Positions 23,761 to 35,312 of a stretch of 64,000 nucleotides of DNA are shown here, piece after piece. The position numbers and the translations under genes were made by a program. A model generated the notes under the pieces. That model saw only the letters and a program-made list of their open reading frames with translations, did not search any database and had not been told where the DNA came from. Source of the DNA: Castanea sativa (Eukaryota; Streptophyta; Magnoliopsida; Fagales; Fagaceae); NCBI RefSeq assembly GCF_040712315.1, contig NC_134017.1, positions 16,956,001 through 17,020,000 on the forward strand. The letters are read 5' to 3'. The first letter of the stretch is position 1. Each line of letters begins with the position of its first letter.

Positions 23761-25052
23761 CGGCCGAGAGAATCCTCTTTTGTAGAGGATGCCTTTAATC
23801 GCATGAATCGGGCAGCCCTAACCTTCAATTTCACTTGCGTACTACCTTGCGTCTGCAACCTTGCCGTCCCTTGAGGTCCGCCACGAGTGGAACCGGCCAC
23901 TCGTCCTTAGCGCTTAATTCCAGCATTCGACCGGTATCTAGTAGTGATGAACGTGGGACGAAGGACAATACCGGTTCTGGAGCGATCATGGGTTCGGCCG
24001 AAGCGCCTTCGGCGAGCCTGGCCCGCCTCTCGATTCTCTTCTCGGGATCCGAGCTATCGTGAATCGAGGTCGCTCGTTAGACCCTTCACTTCTCCGAGGT
24101 ACCTTCTCATTCGTTCATTCCCGCAATCATAGCTCCCATTAACTTGGGCCGGCTACGATTTGAGAATCGAGTAAACTACCGCCTTCCTAGCCCCGGCCCG
24201 CTATCACAAGTTCCAATCCTCGCCACCAGGCCTCATACTCCGCTTCGTTACTTGTAGTGGGGGAACCTGCACGGATCATGCATTCAACCTTATCTCCTTC
24301 CGGGTGTGGAGTACAACTCCGACTCCTCCCGCATGCTTATCTGGAGGATCCGTCTACGTGAATTCTCCACGTGGGCGTCTCTTCCGCCCGCTCGTCGTGT
24401 GTAGTGAATTCCGCGATGAAGTCTGCCAGATTTGTCCTTTCACAAATTGCTCGTGGCTGGTATTGGATATCGTACTCACTCGCCCTCGATAGCCCACAAA
24501 GCCATCCGTCCGGCAGCTTCAGGATTGTTCATTGCTCTCCGCAAGGGCCGATCCGTCATGACTATTATTGTATATGCTTGAAAATAGGGCTTCGCCGAGC
24601 TGAGCTACGAGTGCGAAGGCGAGTTTCTCCATCACTTGGGTATCTCTCCTCTCGCCTCTTAGCGCCCGGCTTACAAAGTACACGGCTTTTGTATCTTCCC
24701 TTCCTCTCGGATGAGCCGCACTTACCGCCGATGAGACGGCAAGGTACAGGAACAATTCCTCCCGGCGTGGACTCGACTAAGCAATGGCGGGCGAGAGATA
24801 TGCTTTTAACTCTTCAAATGCCCTTTGGCATTCGTCCGTCCATTCGAAAGATCTCCTTAGTGTTCTAAAGAAAGGTAGACACTTGTCCGTTGCTCTTGAT
24901 AAGAACCCGTTTTTTGCTATCTTTCCCGTCAAGCTTTGCACTTCCTTCACCGTCCTCGGAGGAGATAGCTCCATAATTGCTTTCACTTTCTCAGGGTTGA
25001 CCTCAATGCCCCGCTGGGACACCATGAATCCTAGGAATTTTCCAGCGGTCAC
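23761..25052 (-). pseudogene. TE1 RNase H and second RNase H (aRH)
   Basis: 25052-24777 is the RT connection region, opening TAGKFLGFMVSQRGIEVNP after a TGA at 25053. 24755-24519 carries the first RNase H, with YFVSRALRG and MEKLAFALV. Further on, about 24450-24290, the residues NLADFIAEFTT and then HVDGSSDKHAGGVG show the start of the second, archaeal-type RNase H found in Tat elements. The region about 24250-23770 is badly frame-broken and only patches can be read. RNase H removes the RNA strand during reverse transcription. The double RNase H is what places TE1 in the Tat lineage. Confidence 0.75.
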
Positions 25053-25841
25053 TCAGAATACGCATTTGCTTGGATTCAGCTTCATTTTATACGTGCGAAG
25101 AGTGTTGAAAGTCTCCTGGAGGTCCCTCAGATGATCTGACACCTTTGCGCTTTTCACCAACATATCATCTACGTAGACTTGGACGTTCCGGCTAATTTGG
25201 TGCGCGAACATTTTGTTCATCAATCGCTGGTATGTGGCTCCTGCATTCTTGAGCCCGAGTGGCATCACTTTGTAGCAAAAAAGCCCTTGGCTTGTCACAA
25301 ATGATGTTTTCTCTTGATCTGTTTTCTCCAACTTAATCTGATTATACCCTGAGAAGGCATCCATGAAGCTCAACAACTCATGTCTTGCGGTGGAGTCCAC
25401 TAAGGCGTCAATGCGTGGGAGCGGGTAACTGTCTTTAAGGCACGCTTTATTCAGATCCGTGAAGTCAACGTACATTCTCCACTTCCCATTTGACTTTTTG
25501 ACCATTACCACATTTGCCAGCCAGTCTGGGTAGTACACCTCACGTATGAAGTTCGCTTCCCGTAGCTTCTGCACTTCCTCTGCTGCGGCTGGATCCCTTT
25601 CGGGGGCAAACACGCGCTTCTTTTGTCGAACTGGAGAGAATGAAGGTGACACGTTCAATTTATGGACTATGACTGACGAATCTATCCCTGGCATGTCGTC
25701 ATGGCTCCATGCAAACACGTCTTGGTTCTCTTTGAGGAACAGTAGGAGCGCATGTCGAACCGTTTGGTCAACCGAGGTTCCTACCCTGGTGGTCCGGTCG
25801 AGCCTTGAATCGTCCAGTTGTACCTCTTCCAATTTCTCCAT
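25053..25841 (-). pseudogene. TE1 reverse transcriptase
   Basis: 262 codons covering most of the RT domain: KKSNGKWRMYVDFTDLNKAC (fingers), SFMDAFSGYNQI (motif A aspartate), PLGLKNAGATYQRLMNKMF and the active-site box YVDDMLVKS. The frame is shifted relative to the protease segment near 25841-25781 and closes with a TGA at 25053, in the middle of the palm-to-connection stretch. RT copies the element RNA inside the virus-like particle. The catalytic residues themselves are intact in this copy. Confidence 0.9.
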
Positions 25842-26404
25842 GGGTTCTGTTCTTCGATGCTCATTGCATGTACATGGTCATCCATCTCCATCATGGCCAC
25901 ATAACATTCCCGTGCAGCCACCTGATTTCCGCGCAGTTCTCCAACTCCATGTTCAATGGGAAACTTGATCATCAGATGGTAGGTAGAAGTGACGGCCTTC
26001 CATACGTTGAGAGTGGGTCGTCCGAGTATGGCATTATACGCTGAGGAGCAATCAACCACTAGAAAGGAAACATCCTTAGTTATTTGCTGCGGGTAATCTC
26101 CTACTGTCACCGCCAATGTGACGGATCCTAAAGGGTGGACCCGGGTTCCCCCAAAGCCAACGAGGGGTGTGCATGCCGGGATCAGACGCTCTTTTGCAAT
26201 CCCCATCTGCTGGAACGCAGGGTAGTAAAGGATGTCTGCTGAGCTCCCATTGTCCACTAGAACTCGGTGGACGTTGAAGTCTCCTACTTGTATACTAACC
26301 ACAAGCGCGTCGTCATGGGGGTGGTGAAGGCGCCGGGCCTCTTCTTTAGAAAACTCGATACTGGAGCCGTTCCGTCGTATTCTTTCTAGTGAAGAGCCCG
26401 TCAA
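25781..26404 (-). pseudogene. TE1 aspartic protease region of pol
   Basis: The stretch HHPHDDALVVSIQVGDFNVH leads into the active-site loop VDNGSSADILY, then VVDCSSAYNAILGRPTLN. This is the retropepsin-like domain of Tat/gypsy elements, which cuts the Gag-Pol precursor. It follows gag in the same reading frame with only one UAG (26407-26405) between them, so a stop-readthrough product is conceivable. The frame is lost near 25830, at the join to RT. Confidence 0.85.
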
Positions 26405-27839
26405 CTAGACACTTTGCACCGTCCGTAAATAGGTCTTTCTGGCCTTTTTAGACGACCCCGTTGAAGTACAGCCCCCTATTATCATCCGTATGTCTGCTAT
26501 CAGTGGTCTGGGACGTTCGTTTTTTCGTCTAGGATTCTGCTCCTGGGGTTGATCCGTTCTCTCCTTCCTCACGAACCTCTGCAACCTTCCTTGCCTGATC
26601 AGGGCTTCGATCTGTTGCTTTAGGTCATAACAGTCTGTCGTATCATGGCCGTGGTCACGATGAAAACGGCAGTATCTATCTCGTGGCCTCTTGTTTGGAT
26701 CTCCCTTCAACTTGCTCGGGAACGTCAAGGTTCCTTCATCTTTGATTTGCATTAACACCTGGTCAATTGGGGCTGTGAAGGGGGTAAAACTTGTAAACCT
26801 CCCCGAAGGTGGTTTGGATCTCCGGTCTTCTCGTCGATCTCTGGTTCTTGCCATTTTTCGTCCATTATCTGGTTTCGTATCTTCCTGTTTTTCCCTTTTT
26901 CTTGGTTTATAGTCGTCTCTGCCTAACAAGGCATCCTCCGCGTTCATATACTTCATCGCCCTGTAATATACATCGGACATAGTCTTTGGGTCATTCTTGC
27001 ATAGAGAGAACAAGAACTTACCCTCTTGTAGCCCGTTCGTGAATGCTGCCACAAGTATCTTGTCATCTGCTTCGTCTATCGAGAGAGATTCCTTGTTAAA
27101 GCGGGCTATATAAGACCTTAATGTCTCGTCTTCTCGTTGCTTAATGCCCAGTATACACGCAATAGACCTCTTGTGTCGATGACTTCCAATAAAGTGTGAT
27201 ACGAACTGTGCGCCCAGTTCCTTAAAAGTGCCGATAGAATTTGGCGTCAGCCTGTTGTACCAATCCCTCGCAGGCCCCTTCAAGGTGGTGAGAAAAGCCC
27301 TGCACATGATTTCATCTGGTACACCCTGAAGATGCATTAGGGTTCTAAAAGACTCCAGGTGATCCAATAGGTCTTTGGATCCGTCGTAGTTTTCCACATG
27401 GGGCATGCGAAACTTTGGAGGAACGGGGCATGAATTTACCAACGCTGTGAAAGGCGAATCCGTTCTATGGACTAGGTCGTCCAGATTGCTGGATACTCGT
27501 CCTCTAAGGGCGTTCATCATCACATCCATGCGTTCCCTCATCTCCTGCATCTCGGTTGTGATATGAGGTGGCAGGGAGTCCGAGGCAGATGGCGGGTTTG
27601 TCTCCGCTCTCCGCCTTGCCGGTGCGTGCTACCTTCAGGCCTGACGGCATTCCTCCCCTCCGGGCTCGCGACTTCCTGGTCCTCCCCTGGTGCACTTTGG
27701 TGCTCAATCATCTGTCATAGTTGCTCTTCTAAATCGTGATTCTATTTAGTGAGGCGCTCAACAGCAGCAGCAAGCGTCTGAACTTGCCTTTCTAGCGCTA
27801 TAGCATGCGGTTCTTCGCCTTGATTGTTGACTATCGCCA
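26405..27839 (-). pseudogene. TE1 gag
   Basis: Probably starts at 27839 (MAIVNNQGEEPHAIALERQV), 78 bases after the PBS. The first ~95 codons are interrupted by a TAG and a TGA in frame and then a frame change; from 27550 the frame is open for 381 codons. It contains the Retrotrans_gag core (YDGSKDLLDHLESFRTLMHL, GPARDWYNRL, FNKESLSIDEADDKILV) and, near the C-terminus, a zinc-knuckle-like segment YCRFHRDHGHDTTDC. Gag forms the particle that packages element RNA. The early stops look like C-to-T changes of glutamine and arginine codons, consistent with methylated-cytosine decay. Confidence 0.85.
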
Positions 27840-27917
27840 TTGATCTGGTGAGTACCATGCAACTTTTTGTCCTTGGAATAGAGCAAAGTATGAATTAGTT
27901 TTTCTTTTACTCTCGAG

Positions 27918-27935
27918 TTCCCACAGACGGCGCCA
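27918..27935 (-). other. TE1 primer binding site
   Basis: On the minus strand TGGCGCCGTCTGTGGGAA begins two bases from the 5' LTR. The first nine bases match the 3' end of plant tRNA-Asp; the rest is a weaker match. TE2 has exactly the same 18 bases. Confidence 0.8.
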
Positions 27936-27937
27936 AC

Positions 27938-28508
27938 TGATGATGTTGAAAATATCACCAATAAGTTGCGAGCACTCTCCAACTCGAATCAAACCTGCAA
28001 ACAGAAAACAAAGAGACCTAAAAGAAAGCACCGGTGTGGTACCGGCCAAAAACCCTCCGAAGGTCAAGTTAGAATTTCTTTTCAACCCTAAAGTGCTAGA
28101 GTTGAGTCAAATGTGCGTACCTTGCTTTGTGAGGGTTTTGGAGTATATATAGTAGCGTAGGACCGAGATTCTCGCCTTGGTCAAGTAATCCTTTCCTTCT
28201 AGGAGAGTGACTCGTGAAATTTTGTATCTCTTAGAGTTCTTTTCCTTATATGAATTTTCAATCAAGGCTTAACGTGTAGCGCTAGAGTTCTTCATATACA
28301 CGTTGGCATGAATTACAATCAAGGCCACGTCAGCCCTAATCATATAGTATGACTTGAGGTAGCCCGGAGAAGGACGGGGGAAATTATGTGCATCCATTCT
28401 ACCTGTCCATCCACAACGCATCCGTCCTCCTTGGTCATATCACCCATCACCCTATCACAACGATTTTTACATGTGGTGGTACCGTCATGTTTGTTTTATC
28501 CCCCATCA
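27938..28508 (-). repeat. TE1 5' LTR (571 bp)
   Basis: The full partner of 18528-19087. On the minus strand a TATATATA motif (28144-28151) is the likely promoter of gag-pol. Ends TG/CA. Confidence 0.95.
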
Positions 28509-29122
28509 CATTGAATAAAATTTGTCATGAGGGTTTTAGAAATAATTAGTCTCAACAAAATACTATCCACCGGTAGTTCTGTAATGCTCAGACAAACATT
28601 CCTTTCCTCTTCTGGATTTTGGAGAACTCGCTTTGCCTTTGGCTCTGCACTCATCTTCTTCTTCTCTCACACACACAGAGGTAGGTTTAGCAGAGTTGTC
28701 AAGAACTCAAGATTTCTATTGGCGAGAGGAAAAGTTGATTTTATATTATTCAAATTGCACTGCTCCTAGAACAGAGAACTATGAAGTATAAACTCAATAA
28801 ATTTGAATAAAAAGAGACGCTTGTTGAGGAAGGAAAAAAGAATCAACAGACTATATTGTACTGAAGTGAAGAATGGAGCCAATATTGTCAATGTATCCCA
28901 CTTTTTCGAATAAATAAATGGTATTTCCATTTTTTCCTAACAAATAAATAAATGTTGTGGTTTTTTTCCCTTAATAAGAAAAGTTAATGTCTAAATCACT
29001 AATTTCTAGAGAGTAATAATGGCACTACTATAAGTGTTTTTTGACCCTTAGATGTAATAGTAATCAATGGTTCACAAAAGATGTAACTCTTGTAAAGTTA
29101 CACCAGGTGTAACTTGAACCCA

Positions 29123-29126
<4 letters not shown>

Positions 29127-29170
<44 letters not shown>
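29127..29170. repeat. (AT)n microsatellite
   Basis: About 22 AT units between the MULE-type TIR end and a Helitron-like start. Confidence 0.95.
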
Positions 29171-29172
<2 letters not shown>

Positions 29173-29658
29173 GTATATATTAAGAGGATTCAGAAATTTA
29201 GTTATTGCTTTTTTTCCTGTCAAAAATACTCCTAAATTAATTAACCAGCAATTTAAAAATGGGGTTAAAATAGTAAATTGGCAAAAGAAAGTTAGTTATT
29301 GCTTTTTTTTATTGTCAAAAATACCCCTACCTAAAACTTAAAAATGGGGTTAAAATAGTAAATTGACAAAAATAATAAATTCTTATATCTATATTGAAAT
29401 GTCTTCCTGGTTCTAATAAACTCCTACTTTTGTGTTGATTTAAATTCATACATCTACTCACTAACTACCTACAAAATAGGATCACTCTTTTATAGATTTT
29501 AAAATTCCTCAAATCTACAAAAGTCACCCCACGTATTCATCACACCCTTAGATTTTTTTTTTGTGATTGGAAAAAGTAGAAATTCCAAATTATAATAAAT
29601 GCAAATTATTAATCTTTATCCAAAAAATAGAAGAGCCACGCGCGTGCTCAGAGGCTAG
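29170..29658 (+). mobile_element. Non-autonomous Helitron
   Basis: Begins TCTGTATATATTAAGAGG after an A and ends CTAG (29655-29658) before a T. The terminal hairpin is the perfect palindrome CACGCGCGTG (about 29638-29647). The interior has the 'aaatggggttaaaatagtaaattg' motif repeated. Non-coding. Confidence 0.55.
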
Positions 29659-29660
29659 TG

Positions 29661-30347
29661 TATAAATTAATTAACCAACAACTTTAAAATGGGGTTAAAA
29701 TAGTAAATTGACAAAAGAAAGTTAGTTATTGCTTTTTTTATAGTAAAAAATGCCCCTACCTAAAACTTAAAAATGGGGTTAAAATTGTAAATTGACAACA
29801 TAATAAATTCCTACTTCTACATTGAAATGTCTTCCTACTTCTAATAAATTCCTACTTCTACTCAATAGCTTAAAAAACTCTCCACGTATTTATCTTCTCC
29901 ACATTTTCTGAATAGAATTTCTCATAAAAAAGAAATGTATACAATAAAACTTTCTCATTTTTCTTCTCAAAAAAAGAACTTCTCACTACTCATGTTTGAA
30001 AGAAAATAACTACCTCTCCAATACAATAAGGAAAAACTATCCCACGTTAAAAAAAAGAAAAAGAAAAAAGTGTTAGACTAAACTATCCCATGTTTCTTTT
30101 TTAAACTATTATATTATCTTTTTTTTTGATTTATTACATTATCAAATTTTTTTTTTTTGATAACTATTACGTCATCAATTGGATTTGGATAAACACGCAA
30201 AAGCTTTTAATTGAAAAATGAGTCCTATTCTCTTTGAAAAAAAATTCCTATCTATTTATTCAAATTGTGATGAAAAAAAAAATTATAATACTAAATCTCA
30301 AAAAAAAGAGCCTCATCGCACGCACAAAGCGCATGTGATGAGATTAG
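29661..30347 (+). mobile_element. Helitron fragment with 3' terminus
   Basis: The first ~200 bp repeat the interior of the neighbouring Helitron (29229-29440) in direct orientation. The end (30310-30347) carries a GCACGCACAAAGCGC-type hairpin and ATTAG before T, close to the Helitron at 13621-14013. It may be a truncated or tandemly extended copy whose own 5' end is missing. Confidence 0.45.
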
Positions 30348-31699
30348 TATATATAATTCTTTTATTAAGCTGTCGCACGAGCATAAAACAAGTATATTAT
30401 AAATTTAGCAATAATCTCAAAACAAAATGCCAGAATAGGCCTGTCCATTTCAAAGAATTACGCTTGGCCCATACTTTCAATCAGGCATTATCTTAACAAA
30501 TTTATAAGAACTGAAGAGATCATAGAATTCAAAGTCTAGGAAACTTCCTAAATTTAATAAGAAATTAGAAATGTATTTGACATAAAAGAAAGTATACAAA
30601 AGCATTTTGTCTATTGCAAAACTTAATTGGGCCAAGTTATGTTGTCTGCTAACACGTACAATTTCCATAGAATCCAATAACAAGCAATTTAATGGTAAAA
30701 TGAAACTAAAAATTTGAAAGATTGTGTAGTTGGAGAGCAGTGAAAAGGAAACAAAATCTTTGTTGTGAGATGTGTCATTGGACGGTGACAAAGGTCAAAA
30801 AAGACGAAATTCACCATCGGCCAATCATGTGCCCACAGGATACATGCGCAACTTACCAACAAAAAATGGTTCATAAGTTGGTTTTGTAACTCTTGAGAAC
30901 AAAATGGCCCATAAACTGTGCTAAACATGATGCTCTTTCAATAAGAGGCTAAGAGCAAAGAATTCAATATTTTTTCTAGGTCCAAATAATGTCTAAAGAT
31001 AACTTTGTTGATCTTTTGTAATAAAGGAATTTTAGACATGAGGGAAGTGATAAACCGTTTCCTTGTGATGGAATTCTGATTGAATTGCCAATTGTGAGTC
31101 TAGATTATGCACTTTAAGTATTTGCACTCCTATAGTGAAGTCATATCCTCTTCTAGCAAGTTAATATGAGAGTCCTCTCTTCTCCTAATAAGATTTTATC
31201 CTATCATCTATTTGCTAAAGGAAAATTGACTTTTTTTGGGGGGCAAATACTAAGGAGCATTTTGACTTTAAAAGGGGGGAGTGGGTATGGGTATTAAAGT
31301 CAGTCATTACATAAACAAAAGCTTTTGACGATTTTGGTAATTTCCTACTTCAACTTGTGGTTTGATAAACATATGGAGTTGCATGTATATAGTGCACTTA
31401 TTAGACAATCCTTTGAGTCTTTGAAATACTACATGAAGCTCTGCTGATATGTGCCAGTTAATACAAAAGTTATAGCAATATCAATAGGCCAAGGTTTAGG
31501 AGGCTTTTGGTCAACTTGAGATTGAAAGTTAATAAAAATTTCCCTTATAGTCTGTATGAAAATATTTAACATATGCTTAAGAATATTAATGTGAATGTGT
31601 TTGTTTTGCTGGCACTTTTGAAACTAATAAAAAATACAAATCAACTCTCTATTTGAAATTTTTTTCTACTTGGCATTGTGCATATCCTTATGCATTTTG

Positions 31700-31753
<54 letters not shown>

Positions 31754-31901
31754 GAAAAAAAAGCATTGCCTATGCTTGATTCATTGATTTAAGTATTTGG
31801 TTAGTGATCCATCTTAACAACTTTTCACGTTATAGATGGGGAAGTTTCTATATCCAAGGGGTTTGAATCAAAATAAAAGGATCTATGGGGTCAAAAGAAT
31901 T
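30348..31901. other. Intergenic, no gene seen
   Basis: AT-rich DNA with one (TA)n tract (about 31702-31750). The short reading frames between 30477 and 30928 have no recognisable domain. Confidence 0.4.
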
Positions 31902-31909
31902 ATAAGAAG

Positions 31910-33468
31910 CAATGGCGGCTCCAGGAATTTTTTTCAGGGTGTTCCTCAATAAGCATAAATTACTCGATCTAATAAAAAAAATTTATATATTGACAACAAC
32001 AACAATAAAAAAACACGTAAATATATAAAGTTTACAATTGCTTTCTACGAGTTTTTATATTTTGAAATTATTGCATGATAGTCTCATTATCAATACTACA
32101 AGCTACATCTTGTTCATATTAATAAAATTATTAATTATTATTGTTTAGTTGTTTTATTAATTTGTTTGTCTTTTAATTGGTTAATTAGATTACTAATTAT
32201 TTCTTTACCCAATTACACAGCTTTAATTATTAAATTATTAATTATTAATTTAGCATATTCCTCACATAAAATTATTACACTAATTTTCCCAATTACCTGG
32301 CCTTATGTGCCCATCAGCCCATCCACCCCACCCCACTCAACAGACAAGCTTGCCTGATGCCCCCAATCACAAGAGCCAGCTGCCAACCAAAAAATTTCAC
32401 AATCACAAATCTTAATAACATTACACTAAAACACAATTAATATCTCACCAACTGATTAGCATCAACACCAATACCAACACATAGTCACACGCCAACCAAC
32501 GGATAAAAATCATGAGTCATGAGATAAAGCCAAATTCAAAATATGGGCAAAATATTAATAAACTCAGCCAATCACAGTTCAGTTACTTTCTTAAGGAATA
32601 AAGAGAGACACAGAGACACAGACTCACTCATTATTTCATTTCGTTTTTTCATTTCAGATTTCACGTAGAGAGAGAGGGAGACTGAGAGACTGAAAGAGTC
32701 ATAGAGATAAAGAAAGAGAAATACTTGTGCGACGTCAACGTGATGTGCGAGCGATCTCCAATGAGGACGAGCGATCTGATCTCCGACGAGCGTTTGGACT
32801 GCAACTGGACTGACAAGCGTTTGACTTTGGACTGTGATCTGCACTGCGACGAGCGTTTGGACTGCGACAACGACGATGTGCTCTGGATTGCGACTTAGCG
32901 ACTAGACCGATCTACGATGAGGGGCGACGCCGTGATGACTTGATCTGGAGTCTAGATTGCGACTAGACCGATCTAACTTCTAAGGGGAGGCGTTGCTCTG
33001 TTGCTCTGTTTTTAGGTTTGCTTTAGCTTTAGTGATTTCTAATGTACTGATTTACTGATTTGAGGTTTCTAATTTCTGATGTGCTCTTCTTTTCTTTTCT
33101 TTTTTTGGAGAATCTGTGGGTTTGCTTTCTCTGTAATTTGTTGGGCTTGCCGTGGTCTGTAATTTGTTGGGCTTGCCGTGGGCTTGATGTTAGGCTTGTC
33201 GAGTTGCCGTCCGTTGTTTTGGTCTATTACAATTTTTTTTTTTTTTCAGATTTTAGTTGAATTTTTTTTTTGGTTTTTTTTTTCTTGAATTTAGAACAAA
33301 TAATTTATTTATTTTTTAATTTGAGGGTGTTCCTCATTTTGATTGAGGGTGTTCCTATTTTTTTTTTAAGCCTAAACAAATAATTTTTTTTAATTATTAT
33401 ATATAAAAAAAAATTTCAAGTCGGGGTGTTCCTGGGAACACCCTGACTATAACGTGGCGCCGCCACCG
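31910..33468. mobile_element. Non-autonomous hAT element, perfect 8-bp TSD
   Basis: Flanked by ATAAGAAG on both sides (31902-31909 and 33469-33476), the 8-bp duplication of hAT elements. Termini are CAATGGCGGCTCCAG on the left and CGGTGGCGGCGCCACG inward from the right; 'cagggtgttcc' lies just inside both ends. There is no transposase. The middle (about 32585-33010) is different from the AT-rich arms: GA-rich leader-like sequence followed by GC-richer DNA in which the phrase GACGAGCGTTTGGACTGC recurs. Its origin is unknown. Confidence 0.8.
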
Positions 33469-33476
33469 ATAAGAAG

Positions 33477-34065
33477 ACGAGATGCTTTGTATGAGTTCCT
33501 ATTGATTTTCTCATTTTGTATTATTTAGTTTTTATTATAAAAAAAATTATGGATTCTCTTTACATTAGCTAGTTTTCTTGTTTGTAGCTGATTTTTTTTT
33601 TTTTTCTACTCTTTTGTTTCATTTCAGTACGTACCCTGTGTATTGGAATTGCAGTTTTATTTACGTATAAAAAAAAAGTTATGTAGATTTTATTTTTCGG
33701 ATATGTGTGGTATAGGGTACTTTAAAAAAAATGGCGGATAGGATACCAAAGATTTGCTAAAACTATGATTGATCTGTCCTTAGCAAATTTATTTTATTCA
33801 TTTTCATGTAGGGATTGCAATGCTAGATTTTCTCCCAATGTGTTTTTATATAGGTTAAATCTTTGTATCTAGATTTTGTGAGAAAAGCCATCTTCTGTAC
33901 TGCATTTTTGAAACTTTCTTAGATGGTTAAGGAACTGCGCGCCTTGTCATATTGATTAATGTGCTCAGAAAATGTGGTGTTAGGGTTTTTTTTTTTCTTC
34001 ACTAGTTGCAAGTTGCAACTATGATTTGAAAGAAATTCTAGTTTTTAATAACTTTTCTAATCTTA
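33477..34065. other. Intergenic, nothing seen
   Basis: AT-rich DNA between the hAT element and the next TIR element; no supported feature. Confidence 0.4.
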
Positions 34066-35312
34066 TAGCATCTCCAATAAATGCTCCATCTCTACTTTTG
34101 GAGAAAAAAGCTCACTATTGACACTCCTACAGCATGTCTAAATCCAAACTTTTCCAATTTTTTTTTTTGAAGTTGCTACAGTAACTCTCTTAGAGTATTT
34201 TCAGCAGGTTCTTCAAATTTTTGTACTGTTTAGAAAGTGAACAGTTCATTTTACCTTTTGTCTACCTACTTTTTCAAATATATTTTCCAAAAGACTCTCT
34301 ATCATTTTCTCTACCCCATTCAAATATTATTTCTTCATTTTTTCTTTAATATTTATTTTTCAATCTTCTTTCATTCATCTAATTTTAATGAGAAATGCTA
34401 TATTCTTAACATTTTACAATATTTTCACAATAAATTATATGTGGTAAGTTATTAATGATTTTAATTTGAACACATCACTTAAATTATTTTTTTCATCAAT
34501 ATTAGTTAGTAACAACTAACTACTTAAGATTTATTGTGAAAATATTGTAGTAACATTTCTCAATTTTAATTTCTTATTGTTTATTTTATTTTTTTTCTTA
34601 TCTCTTTTTTTTTTCATCCACACGTTTCTTTTCTTCTTTTTTTTCCTCTTTTTTTCTCCTCCACACCTTTCCCTTATCTCTATCTTCACATCTGGAGCTC
34701 TCTAGTCTCTTCACTTTATTTTTTCTTTTCTTCTCTAGCACTTCCTCTGGAACTCTCTTCAATTTTCTTTTTTGTTTTCTTCTCTAGCATTTCGTCTACT
34801 CCAGAGCATTGAAGAAGTTCTCTCTCTTTCTTTCTCCCTCTCACATTGTCGGCGGATGACAAAGGCTAGAGGACAACCTTTTTTCTCCTCCCACCACCAC
34901 AGGTCCTCCTCCCCACCGAGGCTCAAATGGGTCAGCTTTGCTTTTTTTTTTTTTTTTAATTTGATTAGTTTTAAAATTGTATTTGAGTTTGTATTTTGAT
35001 TGAGAGCTCCATTGATTTTGTGCTTCACCGTTGTTTTCTGATGAGAAGCAAATATAGAGTTTTTTTCTAAAGAGAAGCAAGAGAGAGAGGGAGTGAAAGA
35101 GAAAAAAAATCTTTTTTTAATTCAACCGGTATTATTTTAAGGGAAATATTCTTTAGATATGCTACAGTGATTGCTACAGTACTCTCCATGTTAAAGAGAG
35201 CTACTGTAGCAAATCTAAAAAAAAAAAAATTGGAGATGGAGAGGCCGTTGGAGGTGTATTTTTGTGTGTTTGCTCTCCAAATTAGGCTTTAGAGAGCCTA
35301 TTAGAGATGCTC
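34066..35312. mobile_element. TIR element A (GCATCTCCAAT-type ends)
   Basis: The left 125 bp (34066-34190, starting TAGCATCTCCAATA) is an inverted copy of about 35185-35312 (GAGCATCTCTAATA inward), including the shared 'ctactgtagcaa' and 'ttggagatgg' motifs. Flanking triplets are TTA and TAA, so a PIF/Harbinger-like origin is possible but not proven. It overlaps element B in an interleaved way. Confidence 0.5.
34390..34561. mobile_element. 172-bp MITE with 9-bp TSD
   Basis: The direct repeat AATTTTAAT flanks it (34381-34389 and 34562-34570). The ends are inverted: GAGAAATGCTA on the left and GAGAAATGTTA inward from the right, both followed by 'caatattttcacaataaat'. The 9-bp duplication suggests a MULE-type MITE. 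It lies inside element B. Confidence 0.75.

Larger units (their letters stand above)
18528..28508 (-). mobile_element. TE1: Ty3/gypsy Tat-type LTR retrotransposon
   Basis: A complete but decayed element of 9.98 kb on the minus strand. LTRs of 571 bp (5', right) and 560 bp (3', left) start with TG and end with CA. The flanks are CCTTG (18523-18527) and CATTG (28509-28513), a 5-bp target duplication with one change. Order in its own direction: PBS, gag, protease, RT, RNase H, second RNase H (aRH), integrase, tandem array, opposite-strand gene, PPT, 3' LTR. RT before integrase places it in Ty3/gypsy; the extra aRH domain is the mark of the Tat lineage. By eye the LTRs differ by about a dozen substitutions and one 11-bp indel, so the insertion is fairly young. 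Confidence 0.92.
18066..29126. mobile_element. MULE-type TIR element split by TE1
   Basis: The left end (18066-about 18340) and the right end (about 28950-29126, ending in the complement of GAGATGGGTTCAAG) are the same inverted repeats as in the element at 16989-17963. Between them lies the whole LTR retrotransposon 18528-28508. Without it the element would be about 1.08 kb, close to its sibling. The right flank is an (AT)n tract and the left flank is (TA)n(GA)n, so the target was probably an AT microsatellite and the TSD cannot be read. Confidence 0.75.
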
